Shown in pieces: positions 10,296 through 18,602 of a DNA stretch of 64,000 nucleotides. The DNA comes from Kitasatospora sp. NBC_01250 (GTDB taxonomy: Bacteria; Actinomycetota; Actinomycetes; Streptomycetales; Streptomycetaceae), in NCBI RefSeq assembly GCF_036226465.1, contig NZ_CP108476.1, forward strand, positions 7,874,001 through 7,938,000, given 5' to 3'. The first letter of the stretch is position 1. Each line of letters starts with the position of its first letter. Below the pieces are notes generated by a model, which worked only from the letters and a program-made list of their open reading frames with translations, did not search any database and was not told the origin of the DNA. The translations under genes and the position numbers were made by a program.

Positions 10296-11590
10296 CCGGG
10301 GCCCGGTTCCTGTTCGTCGTCCCGCCGCTGGTCGGCCATGTGAACCCGGCCGTCGGTGTCGCCGCCGAGCTGGCCGCGCGCGGGCACGCGGTCGCCTGGG
10401 CGGGCGTGCCGGAGCTGATCGGCCACCTCGCGGGCCCAGATGCCGAGGTCTTCCCGTGTGCCGTCCCCAGCGCGGGGCCGGGCTCGGGCGGGACGGTGCG
10501 GCGGCCACCGGAGCTGCGCGGACCGGCGGCGCTGAGGTTCCTCTGGGCCGACTTCCTGGTCCCGCTCGCCGAGGCGATGGCCCCCGGCGTGCACGCGGCG
10601 GTGGAGCGCTTCGCCCCCGACGTCCTGGTGGTGGACCAGCAGGCGGTGGCCGGGGCGCTGGTCGCCGAGCAGCTGGGCCTGCCCTGGGCCACCTCCGCGA
10701 CCACCTCGGCGGAGTTCACCGGTGCGCTGGAGGGCATGCCGCTGGTGGAGGGCTGGATCGCCGGCCTGCTCGCCGAGCTGCGCAAGAGCATCGGCGATCC
10801 GGCGGGCCGCGCCGACCCGCGCTTCTCGCCGCACCTGATCCTCGCCTTCACCACCCCCGAGCTGGCCGGGCCGGTCGCCGAGCCGACCGGGCCGATCCGC
10901 TTCGTCGGCCCGGCGCTGGCGAGCCGCCCGGCCGAACCGCCGTTCCCGTGGGAGTGGCTGGACCCGGCGCGCGCCCTGGTGCTGGTCACCCTCGGCACCG
11001 CCAACGGTGATGCGGGCAAGGGCTTTCTGACCGTCTGCCAGCAGGCGCTGCGGGCGCGGGCATCGCGGGTGCAGGCGGTACTGGCCGACCCCGGCGGCGT
11101 GCTGGGGCCCTCCGGGGGCACCTCCGAGGGCACTCCGGGCGCCGTCCGGGGCACCGCCCCAGGCGCTGACCCGCTCACCGCCCCGGGCGCCGACCCGCTC
11201 ACCGCCCCATTCACCGCCCCGGGCGCCGACCCGGACGTCCTGGTGCTGCCGAGCGTCCCGCAGCTGCACCTGCTCGAACGGGCCAGCGCGGTGATCTGCC
11301 ACGCCGGCCACAACACGGTCTGCGAGGCGCTGTGGCACGGCGTGCCGCTGGTCGTCGCCCCGATCCGGGACGACCAGCCGGTGGTGGCCGCCCAGGTGGT
11401 GGCCGCCGGCGCCGGTCTGCGGGTGCGGTTCGGGCGGACCAGCGCGGACCGCCTCGGTCAGGCACTGGACGCGCTGCTGGACGACCCCGCCCACCAGGCC
11501 GGGGCCCGGCGGGTGGGCGTCTCCTTCCGGACGGCGGGCGGCGCTGCCCGTGCGGCGAGCCACCTCGAAGAGCTGACCCAGAAGAGCTGA
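10292..11590 (+). CDS. GT1 (MGT/UGT-like) glycosyltransferase
   Basis: GTG start with GTGA overlap; 432 aa. The N-terminus (FLFVVPPLVGHVNPAVGVA) is the acceptor-side start of GT-B macrolide/UGT-type enzymes. The C-terminal donor-site motif is present: LPSVPQLHLLERASAVICH, AGHNTVCEALWHGVPLVVAP, then RDDQPVVA. It probably transfers a nucleotide-activated hexose or deoxyhexose to the hydroxyl of the PKS product. Residues about 275-312 contain 8-residue repeats (TAPGADPL) that most homologues should lack. No sugar-nucleotide genes are nearby, so the donor probably comes from primary metabolism. Confidence 0.9.
   Translation: MTGARFLFVVPPLVGHVNPAVGVAAELAARGHAVAWAGVPELIGHLAGPDAEVFPCAVPSAGPGSGGTVRRPPELRGPAALRFLWADFLVPLAEAMAPGVHAAVERFAPDVLVVDQQAVAGALVAEQLGLPWATSATTSAEFTGALEGMPLVEGWIAGLLAELRKSIGDPAGRADPRFSPHLILAFTTPELAGPVAEPTGPIRFVGPALASRPAEPPFPWEWLDPARALVLVTLGTANGDAGKGFLTVCQQALRARASRVQAVLADPGGVLGPSGGTSEGTPGAVRGTAPGADPLTAPGADPLTAPFTAPGADPDVLVLPSVPQLHLLERASAVICHAGHNTVCEALWHGVPLVVAPIRDDQPVVAAQVVAAGAGLRVRFGRTSADRLGQALDALLDDPAHQAGARRVGVSFRTAGGAARAASHLEELTQKS
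11157..11238 (+). repeat. In-frame 24-bp repeats in glycosyltransferase
   Basis: About three copies of a unit encoding (T)APGADPL, in frame, in the loop before the donor-binding motif. It is the third gene of this operon with such an insert. Confidence 0.75.
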
Positions 11591-11606
11591 CCCAGGGGAG
11601 TGCGCG

Positions 11607-12716
11607 TTGACCACCACCGAAACCGGCGCGGCCGACCGGGAGACGACCACCCGCGGCCCCGTCCGCACCCGCCGGGTCGCCGCCCTGCGGCCCGGCTACC
11701 TCGCCGACCTGGCCGACGGCACCGACCGGTTCTTCGAACCGCGCCGCACCGACTGCCCGTGGTGCGGCTCCGCGCGCCTGCGCCTGCGGCTGCGCACCAG
11801 CGACCTGCTCCAGCACAAGCCCGGGACGTTCACCCTGGACGAGTGCCAGGACTGCGCGCACGTCTTCCAGAACCCCCGACTGACCGGTCCGGGGCTGGAG
11901 TTCTACTACCGCGACTTCTACGACGGCCTGGGGGAGGAGCGCCTCGGCGGCGTCTTCGGCACCCGCAGCGCGGTCTACCGCGGCCGCGCGCGCTCGGTGG
12001 TCCCGTTCGCCGAGGCGCCGGGCCGCTGGCTGGACGTCGGTACCGGGCACGGCCACTTCTGTGCGAGCGCCCGCGAGCTCTTCCCGCAGACCTCGTTCGA
12101 CGGTCTGGACCTCAGCGAGGGCGTCGAGCTGGCCGAGCGGCACGGCCGGCTCGACCGCGGCCTGCGCGGCTCGTTCCCCGAACTCGCGCCCCGGCTGGCC
12201 GGGCAGTACGACGTGGTGAGCATGTTCCACTACCTGGAGCACAGCACCGAGCCGAACCGGGAGCTGACCGCCGCCCGCCAGGCGCTGCGCCCCGGCGGGC
12301 TGCTGCTGATCGAGGTCCCCGACCCGGGCTCCCGCCTCGCCCGGCTGTTGGGGCGCTGGTGGCTGCCCTGGCTGCAGCCGCAGCACCTGCACCTGATGCC
12401 GGCGGCCAATCTGCGCGGCCGGCTCGGCGAGTTGGGCTTCAGCGTGGTGCTGGAGCAGCACGGTGAGCCGCACGATCCGGTCGACCTGCTGGCCGCCTGC
12501 TGGCTGCTGCTGGACGCCCTCGCGCCGCGCGAGGACCTGCCGTGGGCGCCGGGCGACCCGCCGGGACGGCTGTGGCGGGCGCTGCGCGGGGCGCTCTTCG
12601 TCGCGGGCGCGCCGGTGCTGCTGGGAGCGACGGTGCTGGACCGGCTGATCGCCCGCTTCGCCGGCCGGGCGGGCCTGTCCAACGCCTACCGCCTGCTCGC
12701 CCGCCGGGACGACTGA
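11607..12716 (+). CDS. Class I SAM-dependent methyltransferase with N-terminal zinc-ribbon-like segment
   Basis: 369 aa. The likely start is TTG at 11607, preceded by CAGGGGAG at 11592-11599. An N-terminal Cys cluster (CPWCGS near residue 50, CQDCAHVFQNP near 84) resembles the zinc-ribbon of C-methyltransferases acting on sugars or lipids. The Rossmann SAM site is DVGTGHGHF, with post-motifs MFHYLEH and LRPGGLLLIEVPDPGS. The C-terminal ~80 residues are hydrophobic/amphipathic, suggesting membrane association. It is the last gene of the operon and probably methylates the glycan or lipid product. Family secure, substrate unknown. Confidence 0.85.
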   Translation: MTTTETGAADRETTTRGPVRTRRVAALRPGYLADLADGTDRFFEPRRTDCPWCGSARLRLRLRTSDLLQHKPGTFTLDECQDCAHVFQNPRLTGPGLEFYYRDFYDGLGEERLGGVFGTRSAVYRGRARSVVPFAEAPGRWLDVGTGHGHFCASARELFPQTSFDGLDLSEGVELAERHGRLDRGLRGSFPELAPRLAGQYDVVSMFHYLEHSTEPNRELTAARQALRPGGLLLIEVPDPGSRLARLLGRWWLPWLQPQHLHLMPAANLRGRLGELGFSVVLEQHGEPHDPVDLLAACWLLLDALAPREDLPWAPGDPPGRLWRALRGALFVAGAPVLLGATVLDRLIARFAGRAGLSNAYRLLARRDD

Positions 12717-12740
12717 CGCGGGCGCCCAGACTGACCGGCA

Positions 12741-12787
12741 CGCCCCGGTGCGCCGGCTCCGTCGAACGGAGCGGGCGCACCGGGGCG
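12741..12787. terminator. Strong two-way hairpin between convergent genes
   Basis: A 14-bp outer stem (12741-12754 with 12774-12787), one mismatch, then a 7-bp inner stem and 3-nt loop. It lies between the methyltransferase and the convergent amidase-like gene, so it can end transcription from both sides. No U-tract, as usual in actinomycetes. Confidence 0.9.
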
Positions 12788-12809
12788 TACCGGGCCACGA
12801 GGAGCTGGA

Positions 12810-13628
12810 TCAGACCTGCGGGCCCGCCGGGTCGTGGCGGGTGAGCAGCGGGGCAGTGGACTTCGGCGCGGCCTTGGGCGCGGCCTTCGGGGCCACCATC
12901 AGGGACCGCGGCGCGGCCGCGGCGGCGTTGAGGCTCGGGTCGGCGGTGGCGCCGAAGCCGGTCAGCAGCCCGAGCGGCTCGATCCGGATCAGGTGCGACG
13001 GCGCGTAGAAGTGGTAGCCGTAGTGGTTGCGGGCACGGTTGTGCGCGTCCACGGTGGCCTCCGTGGTGCCGTCGGCGGCGGTCGCGACCAGGCCGGTGTG
13101 GGTCTTGGCGCCGTTCGGGCCGGCGTAGGTGACCACGACGTCGCCCGGGCGGGCCAGCTCGGGGTGGTCGCCCACGTCGGTGCCCATGCCGCTGTCCATC
13201 AGGTAGTCGTACAGGTTGTGGTACTGCGGCAGGTCGGTGATCAGCAGCAGGTCGTAGGTCTTGCCGTTCGGCGCGGTGTAGTGGAAGTAGTCGTCCTGCG
13301 GGTCGTCCGGGCCCAGGCCCGGGACCAGGCCGGCCGCCGCGAGGGAGCGGGCGACGAACTCCGCGCACTGGTAGTTGTCCTGGTCGGCGCCGAAGGCGAC
13401 CGGGGTGCTGTCGTTCCAGGCCGTCCAGTTCCAGTGGGCCTCGGCGTAGTCGACCGTGATGCCGCGCAGCAGGTCGCTGAACGAGGGCAGTGCGGCGGGG
13501 GCCGTGGCGGTGGTGCCCGTGGCGGGCGCGTCGGCGAAGGCGGGCCCGGCCAGGGCGGGGGCCCCGGCGCCGACCAGGCCCATGATCAGGGCCGCGCCGG
13601 CGATGCGTCGACGGATTGCATGCTGCAC
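12810..13628 (-). CDS. Secreted amidase-domain (CHAP/NlpC-like) protein
   Basis: The GTG at 13628 is chosen because GGGAG at 13636-13640 sits 7 nt upstream; a TTG two codons earlier would be only 1 nt from it. 272 aa with a signal peptide (basic N-terminus, hydrophobic AGAALIMGLVGAGAPALAG). The catalytic region has YQCAEFVARSL with Cys, a 'GDVVVTYAGPNG' strand, KTHTGLV with His, and DAHNRARNHYGYHFY, resembling the 'putative amidase' (Amidase_6) family. The C-terminus is an Ala/Pro/Lys-rich tail. A cell-wall or secreted-peptide hydrolase is likely; the substrate is not known. Confidence 0.85.
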   Translation of the reverse strand: MQHAIRRRIAGAALIMGLVGAGAPALAGPAFADAPATGTTATAPAALPSFSDLLRGITVDYAEAHWNWTAWNDSTPVAFGADQDNYQCAEFVARSLAAAGLVPGLGPDDPQDDYFHYTAPNGKTYDLLLITDLPQYHNLYDYLMDSGMGTDVGDHPELARPGDVVVTYAGPNGAKTHTGLVATAADGTTEATVDAHNRARNHYGYHFYAPSHLIRIEPLGLLTGFGATADPSLNAAAAAPRSLMVAPKAAPKAAPKSTAPLLTRHDPAGPQV

Positions 13629-13983
13629 TGTCAAGCTCCCGTTAAAACGTGCCGAGTGACCTGCGGGTCAGCACGGTCGAAGAAGTGATCTGAATGTGTG
13701 ATCGAGGTGTAGATGATCATCTGATCGACCGTTCTGTCCAGTCGCCTGCGGGCTGAACCGCCGGGCCGGACCGCCCCGTTGACGAAGAGGGGGATCAGGC
13801 GGAGACCGCCGGCCCGCCCGTCCCGCCACCCGCCCGTGTGGCTGACCGCTCACCCGTTCGGAATCGACTCGGGCGACCTCTCTGTGGTCCGGTCCGGAGT
13901 TCCGCATAAGGTGCCTTGTCGGACCTCGCCGGGGGCCTCCGACCGCAACGGCCGGACCGGCTGGACAGAACGGGTGTGAACGC
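13629..13983. promoter_or_regulatory. Divergent intergenic region with a 12-bp palindrome
   Basis: No convincing gene in these 355 bases. The AT-richer part (13680-13730) holds a perfect palindrome AGATGATCATCT at 13711-13722, flanked by GATCGA and GATCGAC on either side. It lies about 85 nt upstream of the amidase start and could be an operator. I looked for a c-di-AMP (ydaO) riboswitch, which precedes many streptomycete wall hydrolases, and did not find its conserved blocks. Confidence 0.35.
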
Positions 13984-14943
13984 ATGACGGAGTCGTGGAG
14001 CGGGTCGGGTCTGCCGCCCACCGCCGCGGCGCGGGTCGCCAGGGAACGGGCCGGCGGCACGTGGTCGTCGGCGCTGTCGACCGGCGAGTTCGCCGCGATC
14101 AGGTCGGTCGGGTTCGAGCCGGTCGGCCAGGTGATGGGATCGGCGGTCTACCACGTCGGCCGCAGCGGCCAGTACTGGGGCTACCACGCCTGCGGCTACG
14201 TCGGCCGGGGCTGGGCGCGCAGCGTGTACGGACCGGCCGGCGTCATCCTGTCCGGCAACGGCGGGCCCTCCGAGGCGCTGGTGCGGGTGATGGACTCGGC
14301 GCGGGGCGCCGCGCTGGGCCGGATGACCGCGGAGTGCACGGCCCTGGGCGGCGACGGGGTGGTGGCGGCGCAGCTGACCATGGCGCCCTTCCCGGCGGCG
14401 CCGGACTGCCTGGAGTTCAAGGTGATCGGCACCGCCGTGCGGGCCACCGGCCCGGTGCGCCCGCGCCGCCCGTTCACCTCGCACCTGGACGGGCAGGGCT
14501 TCGCCAAGCTGATCACCGCCGGCTGGGTGCCGGTGGAGCTGCTGGTCGGGATGTCGATCGGGGTGCGCCACGACGACTTCCGGACCGGGCAGCAGCGGTA
14601 CTCCTGGAACAACCAGGAGATGGAGGGCTGGACCGCCCTGGTCCACCTGGTCCGGGCCGACGCCCGCACGCAGCTGCACCGCCAGGGGGCGGGGCAGGGC
14701 GGCGACGGGGTGATCCTGGCCGACGGCGACCTCAGGGTCTGGGAGGAGCGCTGCATGGGCAGCTCCCAGAACAGCGAGCAGACCGACCACATCGCGGAGA
14801 GCACCCTCATCGGCACCGCGATCGCCCGCTTCGCCGCCAAGCCGTCCGCGCCGCGCACCCTGACGGTCCTGCCGCTCAACAGCGGCGGTGACCGGCTGCG
14901 CAGGCGCCTGGCCCAGGCCGCGCGTCCCGGCGCCCGCGGCTGA
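13984..14943 (+). CDS. Double YbjQ-like (heavy-metal-binding domain) protein
   Basis: 319 aa, ATG start, no signal peptide or membrane segment. Two internal repeats of a YbjQ-like fold: first FAAIRSVGFEPVGQVMGSAVYHVG ... ALGGDGVVAAQL ... FKVIGTAVRA, then FAKLITAGWVPVELLVGMS ... GGDGVILAD ... LIGTAIARF. This matches the protein encoded by the next gene in both repeat layout and motifs, so the two are paralogues. YbjQ proteins are often labelled heavy-metal binding, but the biochemical role is not established. The Shine-Dalgarno site is weak. Probably starts a three-gene unit. Confidence 0.75.
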   Translation: MTESWSGSGLPPTAAARVARERAGGTWSSALSTGEFAAIRSVGFEPVGQVMGSAVYHVGRSGQYWGYHACGYVGRGWARSVYGPAGVILSGNGGPSEALVRVMDSARGAALGRMTAECTALGGDGVVAAQLTMAPFPAAPDCLEFKVIGTAVRATGPVRPRRPFTSHLDGQGFAKLITAGWVPVELLVGMSIGVRHDDFRTGQQRYSWNNQEMEGWTALVHLVRADARTQLHRQGAGQGGDGVILADGDLRVWEERCMGSSQNSEQTDHIAESTLIGTAIARFAAKPSAPRTLTVLPLNSGGDRLRRRLAQAARPGARG

Positions 14944-15052
14944 CCCTCCGCACGCCTCGCACGCCTCGCACGGCAGCAGGCCCTGCACGGCACCACCCAC
15001 CACCCAGCACGCAGCTCTCAGCCCTCACGACACTCAGGGGAGAACGACCCAC

Positions 15053-15883
15053 ATGAGCACCTTCGATCCCACCGCGCAGGGTGTGCCCGCCGACGCGATG
15101 CGACGGCTGGCCGAGCTGGAGCCCGGCAAGCCCGGCTCCATCTTCACCAGTGACCTCTCGGTCAACGAGTTCCTGCTGGTCCGTGAGGCCGGGTTCCAGC
15201 CGATCGGCCTGGTCCTGGGCAGCTCGATCTACCACGTCGGGATCCAGCTCGGGCGCTGGGGCAAGAACCAGGAGCTGGAGACGCTCAGCCAGGCGATGTA
15301 CCACGCGCGCGAGCTGGCGATGACCCGGATGGAGGCCGAGGCCGCAGCGCTGGGCGCCGACGGCATCGTCGGGGTCCGGCTGACCGTGGAGGCCCGCGAG
15401 TTCGGCACCGACGTCGCCGAGTTCATCGCGATCGGCACCGCCGTCAAGGCGGACCACCCCGCGCCCGGCAGCGGCAGCTGGCGCAACAACAAGGGCCAGC
15501 CGTTCACCTCCGACCTCTCGGGCCAGGACTTCTGGACGCTGATCCGGGCCGGCTACGCGCCGCTCGGCATGACCATGGGCACCTGCGTCTACCACATCGC
15601 GCACCAGAAGCTCGGCTCGGTCTTCTCCAACATCGGCAAGAACGTGGAGATCGAGCAGTACACCCAGGCGCTCTACGACGCGCGCGAGCTGGCGATGGCC
15701 CGCATGCAGGCGGAGGCGGAGGAGCTGCAGGCGGAGGGCATCGTCGGCGTCCAGCTGAACGCCCACAACCACCGCTGGGGCGGGCACACCACCGAGTTCT
15801 TCGCGATCGGCACCGCGGTGCGCCCGCTGCGCCCCGACCACGAGATCGAGCGGCCGACCATGGTGCTGAGCCTGGACGGCTGA
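15053..15883 (+). CDS. Double YbjQ-like (heavy-metal-binding domain) protein, paralogue
   Basis: ATG at 15053 with a good AGGGGAGA site about 9 nt upstream; 276 aa. Two copies of the same module: FLLVREAGFQPIGLVLGSSIYHVG ... LGADGIVGVRL ... FIAIGTAVKA and FWTLIRAGYAPLGMTMGTCVYHI ... LQAEGIVGVQL ... FFAIGTAVRP. Each copy has a long Ala/Glu-rich helix (ARELAMTRMEAEA) before the second strand pair. Cytoplasmic and without membrane segments. The repeat pattern supports assembly of a ring-like oligomer as seen for YbjQ pentamers, but that is inference. Confidence 0.8.
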   Translation: MSTFDPTAQGVPADAMRRLAELEPGKPGSIFTSDLSVNEFLLVREAGFQPIGLVLGSSIYHVGIQLGRWGKNQELETLSQAMYHARELAMTRMEAEAAALGADGIVGVRLTVEAREFGTDVAEFIAIGTAVKADHPAPGSGSWRNNKGQPFTSDLSGQDFWTLIRAGYAPLGMTMGTCVYHIAHQKLGSVFSNIGKNVEIEQYTQALYDARELAMARMQAEAEELQAEGIVGVQLNAHNHRWGGHTTEFFAIGTAVRPLRPDHEIERPTMVLSLDG

Positions 15884-15963
15884 CCCGTAGGCTGCCAGCT
15901 CTGGGGCCTGTCCGGCCCCAGCACTGTCTGAACAACCATCACGTGATCGCATCGAGGAGCGAC

Positions 15964-16395
15964 ATGACCGACCACGGCGAGATCGAACCGGCCGCGGAGG
16001 GCGCGGGTTCGATCGACCTGCTCGCCGCCGCCCTGCGCCGGGACGCGGCCGACCTGGAGGTGTACACCCAGGTGCTCACCGGTGCGCTCGCGGACGCACT
16101 GCCGGCCGACGCGGTGGTGGTCGAGCGCAAGCGCAGCATGGGCGACCGGATGTCCGGACGCCCCGGCCGGATCGAGCGGGTCGAGGTCTCCATGGAGGAC
16201 CAGCGGCTGATCCTCACCGTGGCCCAGGGCCGCCCGGCCGGCGAGGTGTGCCGGGTGGTCCGCGGCGTGGTGCTCTCCCGGCGCCCGGTCCCGCTGGACG
16301 AGTGGGCCCGCGAACTCGCGGCGGCCGTGACCGCCCGCGCCAAGTCGGACGCCCGCGCCCGCGCGGCCCTGGAACGGCTGCTCATGGGCGAGTGA
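15964..16395 (+). CDS. Hypothetical protein of the YbjQ gene set
   Basis: 143 aa from the ATG at 15964, preceded by GAGGAGC with 4-nt spacing; the in-frame GTG at 15943 has no ribosome site. No recognised domain. It has a helical N-terminus (SIDLLAAALRRDAADLEVYTQVL), a central beta-rich part (VVVERKRSMGDR, VEVSMEDQRLILTV) and an Ala/Arg-rich C-terminal helix. It follows the two YbjQ paralogues in the same direction, 80 nt downstream, and is probably co-transcribed. Cytoplasmic; function unknown. Confidence 0.7.
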   Translation: MTDHGEIEPAAEGAGSIDLLAAALRRDAADLEVYTQVLTGALADALPADAVVVERKRSMGDRMSGRPGRIERVEVSMEDQRLILTVAQGRPAGEVCRVVRGVVLSRRPVPLDEWARELAAAVTARAKSDARARAALERLLMGE

Positions 16396-16540
16396 GGCGT
16401 GCTGCGGGTGATCGCTTTCGGTGATCGCTCCGCTCGCCCGAACGTGGGACGGCGCGCCGGGCGTCCAGCGTGTGCCCGAGCCGCCGGGGAGCGCGGGCTG
16501 CGATCCTCGGCGGATGGCGAGCGGGCAGGCGGTTGCGGGC

Positions 16541-17164
16541 ATGACCGACTCGGGGCGGGTGGAGGCGTTCAGCGACGGGGTGTTCGCCATCGCGATCACC
16601 CTGCTGGTCCTGGAGATCCAGGTGCCGCAGGCGCGCACCGGGCACGCGTTGTGGCACGCGCTCGGTGCCGAGTGGCCCTCGTACTGCGCCTACGTGGTCA
16701 GCTTCCTGGTGATCGGGGTGATGTGGGTCAACCATCACACCGTGTTCAGCTACATCGCGCGGGTCGACCGCACCCTGGTCTTCCTCAACCTGCTGCTGTT
16801 GCTGGTGGTTGCCGCGCTCCCCTTCCCCACCGCACTGGTCGCGGAGAACCTGCGCACCGCGCCCTCCGCCCACCTGGCGGTCGCGGTCTACGGGGCCACG
16901 ATGGCCGCGCACGCCGTCGCCTTCGTGCTGTTCTGGTTCCACGTCACCCGTGACGGCCACTGCTTCGACGACCGGGTCGACCGGGTGGCGGCCCGTGCGA
17001 CGCGGGCCCGCTTCAGCCTGGGCCTGGTGATCTATCCGCTGACCGTGGCGCTCGCCTTCGTCTCGGCCCCGCTGGCGCTGGCCGTCCACGGCCTGCTGGC
17101 GGTCTACTACGCGTTCAACCAGACCCCGATCCCGACGGTGGCCGAAGGGTCCCACGCCGCCTGA
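16541..17164 (+). CDS. TMEM175-family (DUF1211) potassium channel
   Basis: The hallmark RVEAFSDGVFAIAITLL occurs near the N-terminus, which forms the ion-selectivity helix in bacterial TMEM175 channels. Five further hydrophobic segments follow (for example YVVSFLVIGVMWVNHHTVF and LLLLLVVAALPF), giving six membrane helices in 207 aa. The ATG at 16541 has AGGCGG 8 nt upstream; an ATG at 16514 is also possible. It acts in the cytoplasmic membrane as a potassium-selective leak channel, probably as a tetramer. The broken TetR gene is convergent 18 nt downstream. Confidence 0.88.
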   Translation: MTDSGRVEAFSDGVFAIAITLLVLEIQVPQARTGHALWHALGAEWPSYCAYVVSFLVIGVMWVNHHTVFSYIARVDRTLVFLNLLLLLVVAALPFPTALVAENLRTAPSAHLAVAVYGATMAAHAVAFVLFWFHVTRDGHCFDDRVDRVAARATRARFSLGLVIYPLTVALAFVSAPLALAVHGLLAVYYAFNQTPIPTVAEGSHAA

Positions 17165-17181
17165 CCGCCGCTGCCCGACGG

Positions 17182-17740
17182 TCAGGGCCCGTCCGGGCGG
17201 CACACCAGGGGCAGCACGACCTCGTCGACGATCTCGTCGATCACCGCCCCGGGCACCGGCGTTCCGTTGACCAGCACCTCGTTGCGCAGCAGGTCCAGCG
17301 GCAGTCGCAGGGCGCGGCGGGTCAGCCGGCGCGGGTCCACCTCGCCGCGTTCGGCCGCGCGCTCCAGCACCGTGGTCAGGCCGGACTGCGGGGCGATCTC
17401 CTCCAGCTGCTGCCAGGCCAGCGCGGCGAGTTCGGGGTCGCGGGGCGTCTCGCCCAGCAGCCCGCGCAGTACTTCGCCGTCCACGCCGTCGAAGCGCCGG
17501 GCGAGTCGATGGAGCAGGGCGAGCAGGTCGCCGCGCACGCTGCCGGTGTCCGGCGGGGTGCCGCCCGCGGGCCGGCCCTTGCTCGTCGCCTCCAGCACCA
17601 GGGCGGCCCGGTTGGGCCAGCGTTGCGTTTCTTGGGCAGCTCACGCTCGCCTTCCTGCCCGGCCGCGTCGGGCCGGACGCGGCCAGGTCGGGCGTGCCCG
17701 GGCCCGCCGCGCCGGGTTCTCCCGACAATGTGGTCAGCAT
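17182..17740 (-). pseudogene. TetR-family regulator with deleted DNA-binding domain
   Basis: An open frame of 138 codons (17182-17598) matches the TetR C-terminal ligand domain. Fifteen codons upstream in the same frame read QRWPNRAALVLEAT, the conserved end of a TetR helix-turn-helix (usually TIYRRWPNRAALV). An in-frame TGA at 17641-17643 cuts this off, and the rest of the HTH (about 40 residues) is absent. A possible original N-terminus (MLTTLSGEPG..., ending GPTRPGRKAS) lies in another frame from 17740. A deletion plus frameshift therefore removed the DNA-binding domain. A C-terminal fragment could still be translated. Confidence 0.7.
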
Positions 17741-17807
17741 CGACCTCCGACCCGCCCCGGGCCCAGCGGCCTGCGTCTGCCGCCGGACAGCACCGGACGG
17801 GTGGCGC

Positions 17808-18602
17808 TCAGCGCCGTGGCCGGCGCGGCAGGAAGCCGCTGGTGCGCGTCACATAGGCGTCCCAGCCGGCCTTGGTGGAACCGAGTTGGCGCTCCAGCAG
17901 CGGTTTGCCGCTGCCGAAGGCCAGCAGGTAGGTCATCAGCAGCGGGCTGGCCACGAAGGCCCAGCCGATCGGCGCGTCGGCGGCCAGCAGGAACAGGCCC
18001 CACCACAGGCAGGCGTCGCCGAAGTAGTTGGGGTGGCGGGTGTAGCGCCACAGACCGCGGTCCAGGACCCGGCCGTGGTTGGCCGGGTCGGCCCGGAACC
18101 GGGCCAACTGCCGGTCGCCGACCGCCTCGAAGGAGAGGCCGACCGCCCACAGGCCCAGCGCCGCCCAGCGCAGTGGCCCGAGCGGTCCGGGCAGGAACTG
18201 CGCCGCCTGCACCGGCAGCGAGACGAACCAGAGGAGCGCGGCCTGCGCCAGGTAGACCCGGCGCAGCGCGTAGCCGGTGCGGTGTCCTGCCGGCGCCCGG
18301 GCCAGCATCCGGGCGTAGCGCGGGTCCTCGGCCCGGCCGCGCGAGCGCCACCAGATGTGCCCGGCCAGCCGCAGCCCCCACACCGTCACCAGGACGGTGG
18401 CCAGCAGCCGCCGGCCCGGATCGCCGTACCCCGCCGACAGGCCGTAGCCGGTCAGCGCGACGGCGGTGAACCCGAGCCCCCAGGCGACGTCGACACCCCG
18501 GTGCCGGCCCGAGCGCACCCCGACCGCGAACGCGAGCAGCATCACCACGAGCGCCGTGCCCAGCGTGGCGGCCAGGCACACCCCGAAGGCGGCGGCGTTC
18601 AC
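17808..18602 (-). CDS. DUF1295 integral membrane protein (steroid 5-alpha-reductase/ICMT-like)
   Basis: 264 aa, GTG start coupled by GTGA overlap to a 14-codon reading frame (18599-18643). Six to seven hydrophobic segments and the DUF1295 signature RGLWRYTRHPNYFGDACLWWG near residue 185, shared with steroid reductases and isoprenylcysteine methyltransferases. It is the last gene of the FAD oxidoreductase / DUF1365 / CFA-synthase-like / DUF1295 operon, a combination found in many bacteria and linked to modified membrane fatty acids. It probably acts on a lipid in the membrane using NADPH or SAM; the reaction is not known. Confidence 0.87.
   Translation of the reverse strand: MNAAAFGVCLAATLGTALVVMLLAFAVGVRSGRHRGVDVAWGLGFTAVALTGYGLSAGYGDPGRRLLATVLVTVWGLRLAGHIWWRSRGRAEDPRYARMLARAPAGHRTGYALRRVYLAQAALLWFVSLPVQAAQFLPGPLGPLRWAALGLWAVGLSFEAVGDRQLARFRADPANHGRVLDRGLWRYTRHPNYFGDACLWWGLFLLAADAPIGWAFVASPLLMTYLLAFGSGKPLLERQLGSTKAGWDAYVTRTSGFLPRRPRR

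Noticed and set aside
60..12716. Enediyne PKS cluster
   Set aside because: Enediyne PKSs keep KS, AT, ACP, KR, DH and PPTase in one chain with a dedicated thioesterase and accessory enzymes; here two proteins and a second KS-AT are present with glycolipid-type genes.
13629..13983. c-di-AMP (ydaO) riboswitch before the secreted amidase
   Set aside because: The conserved sequence blocks were not found in the upstream DNA in the right strand.
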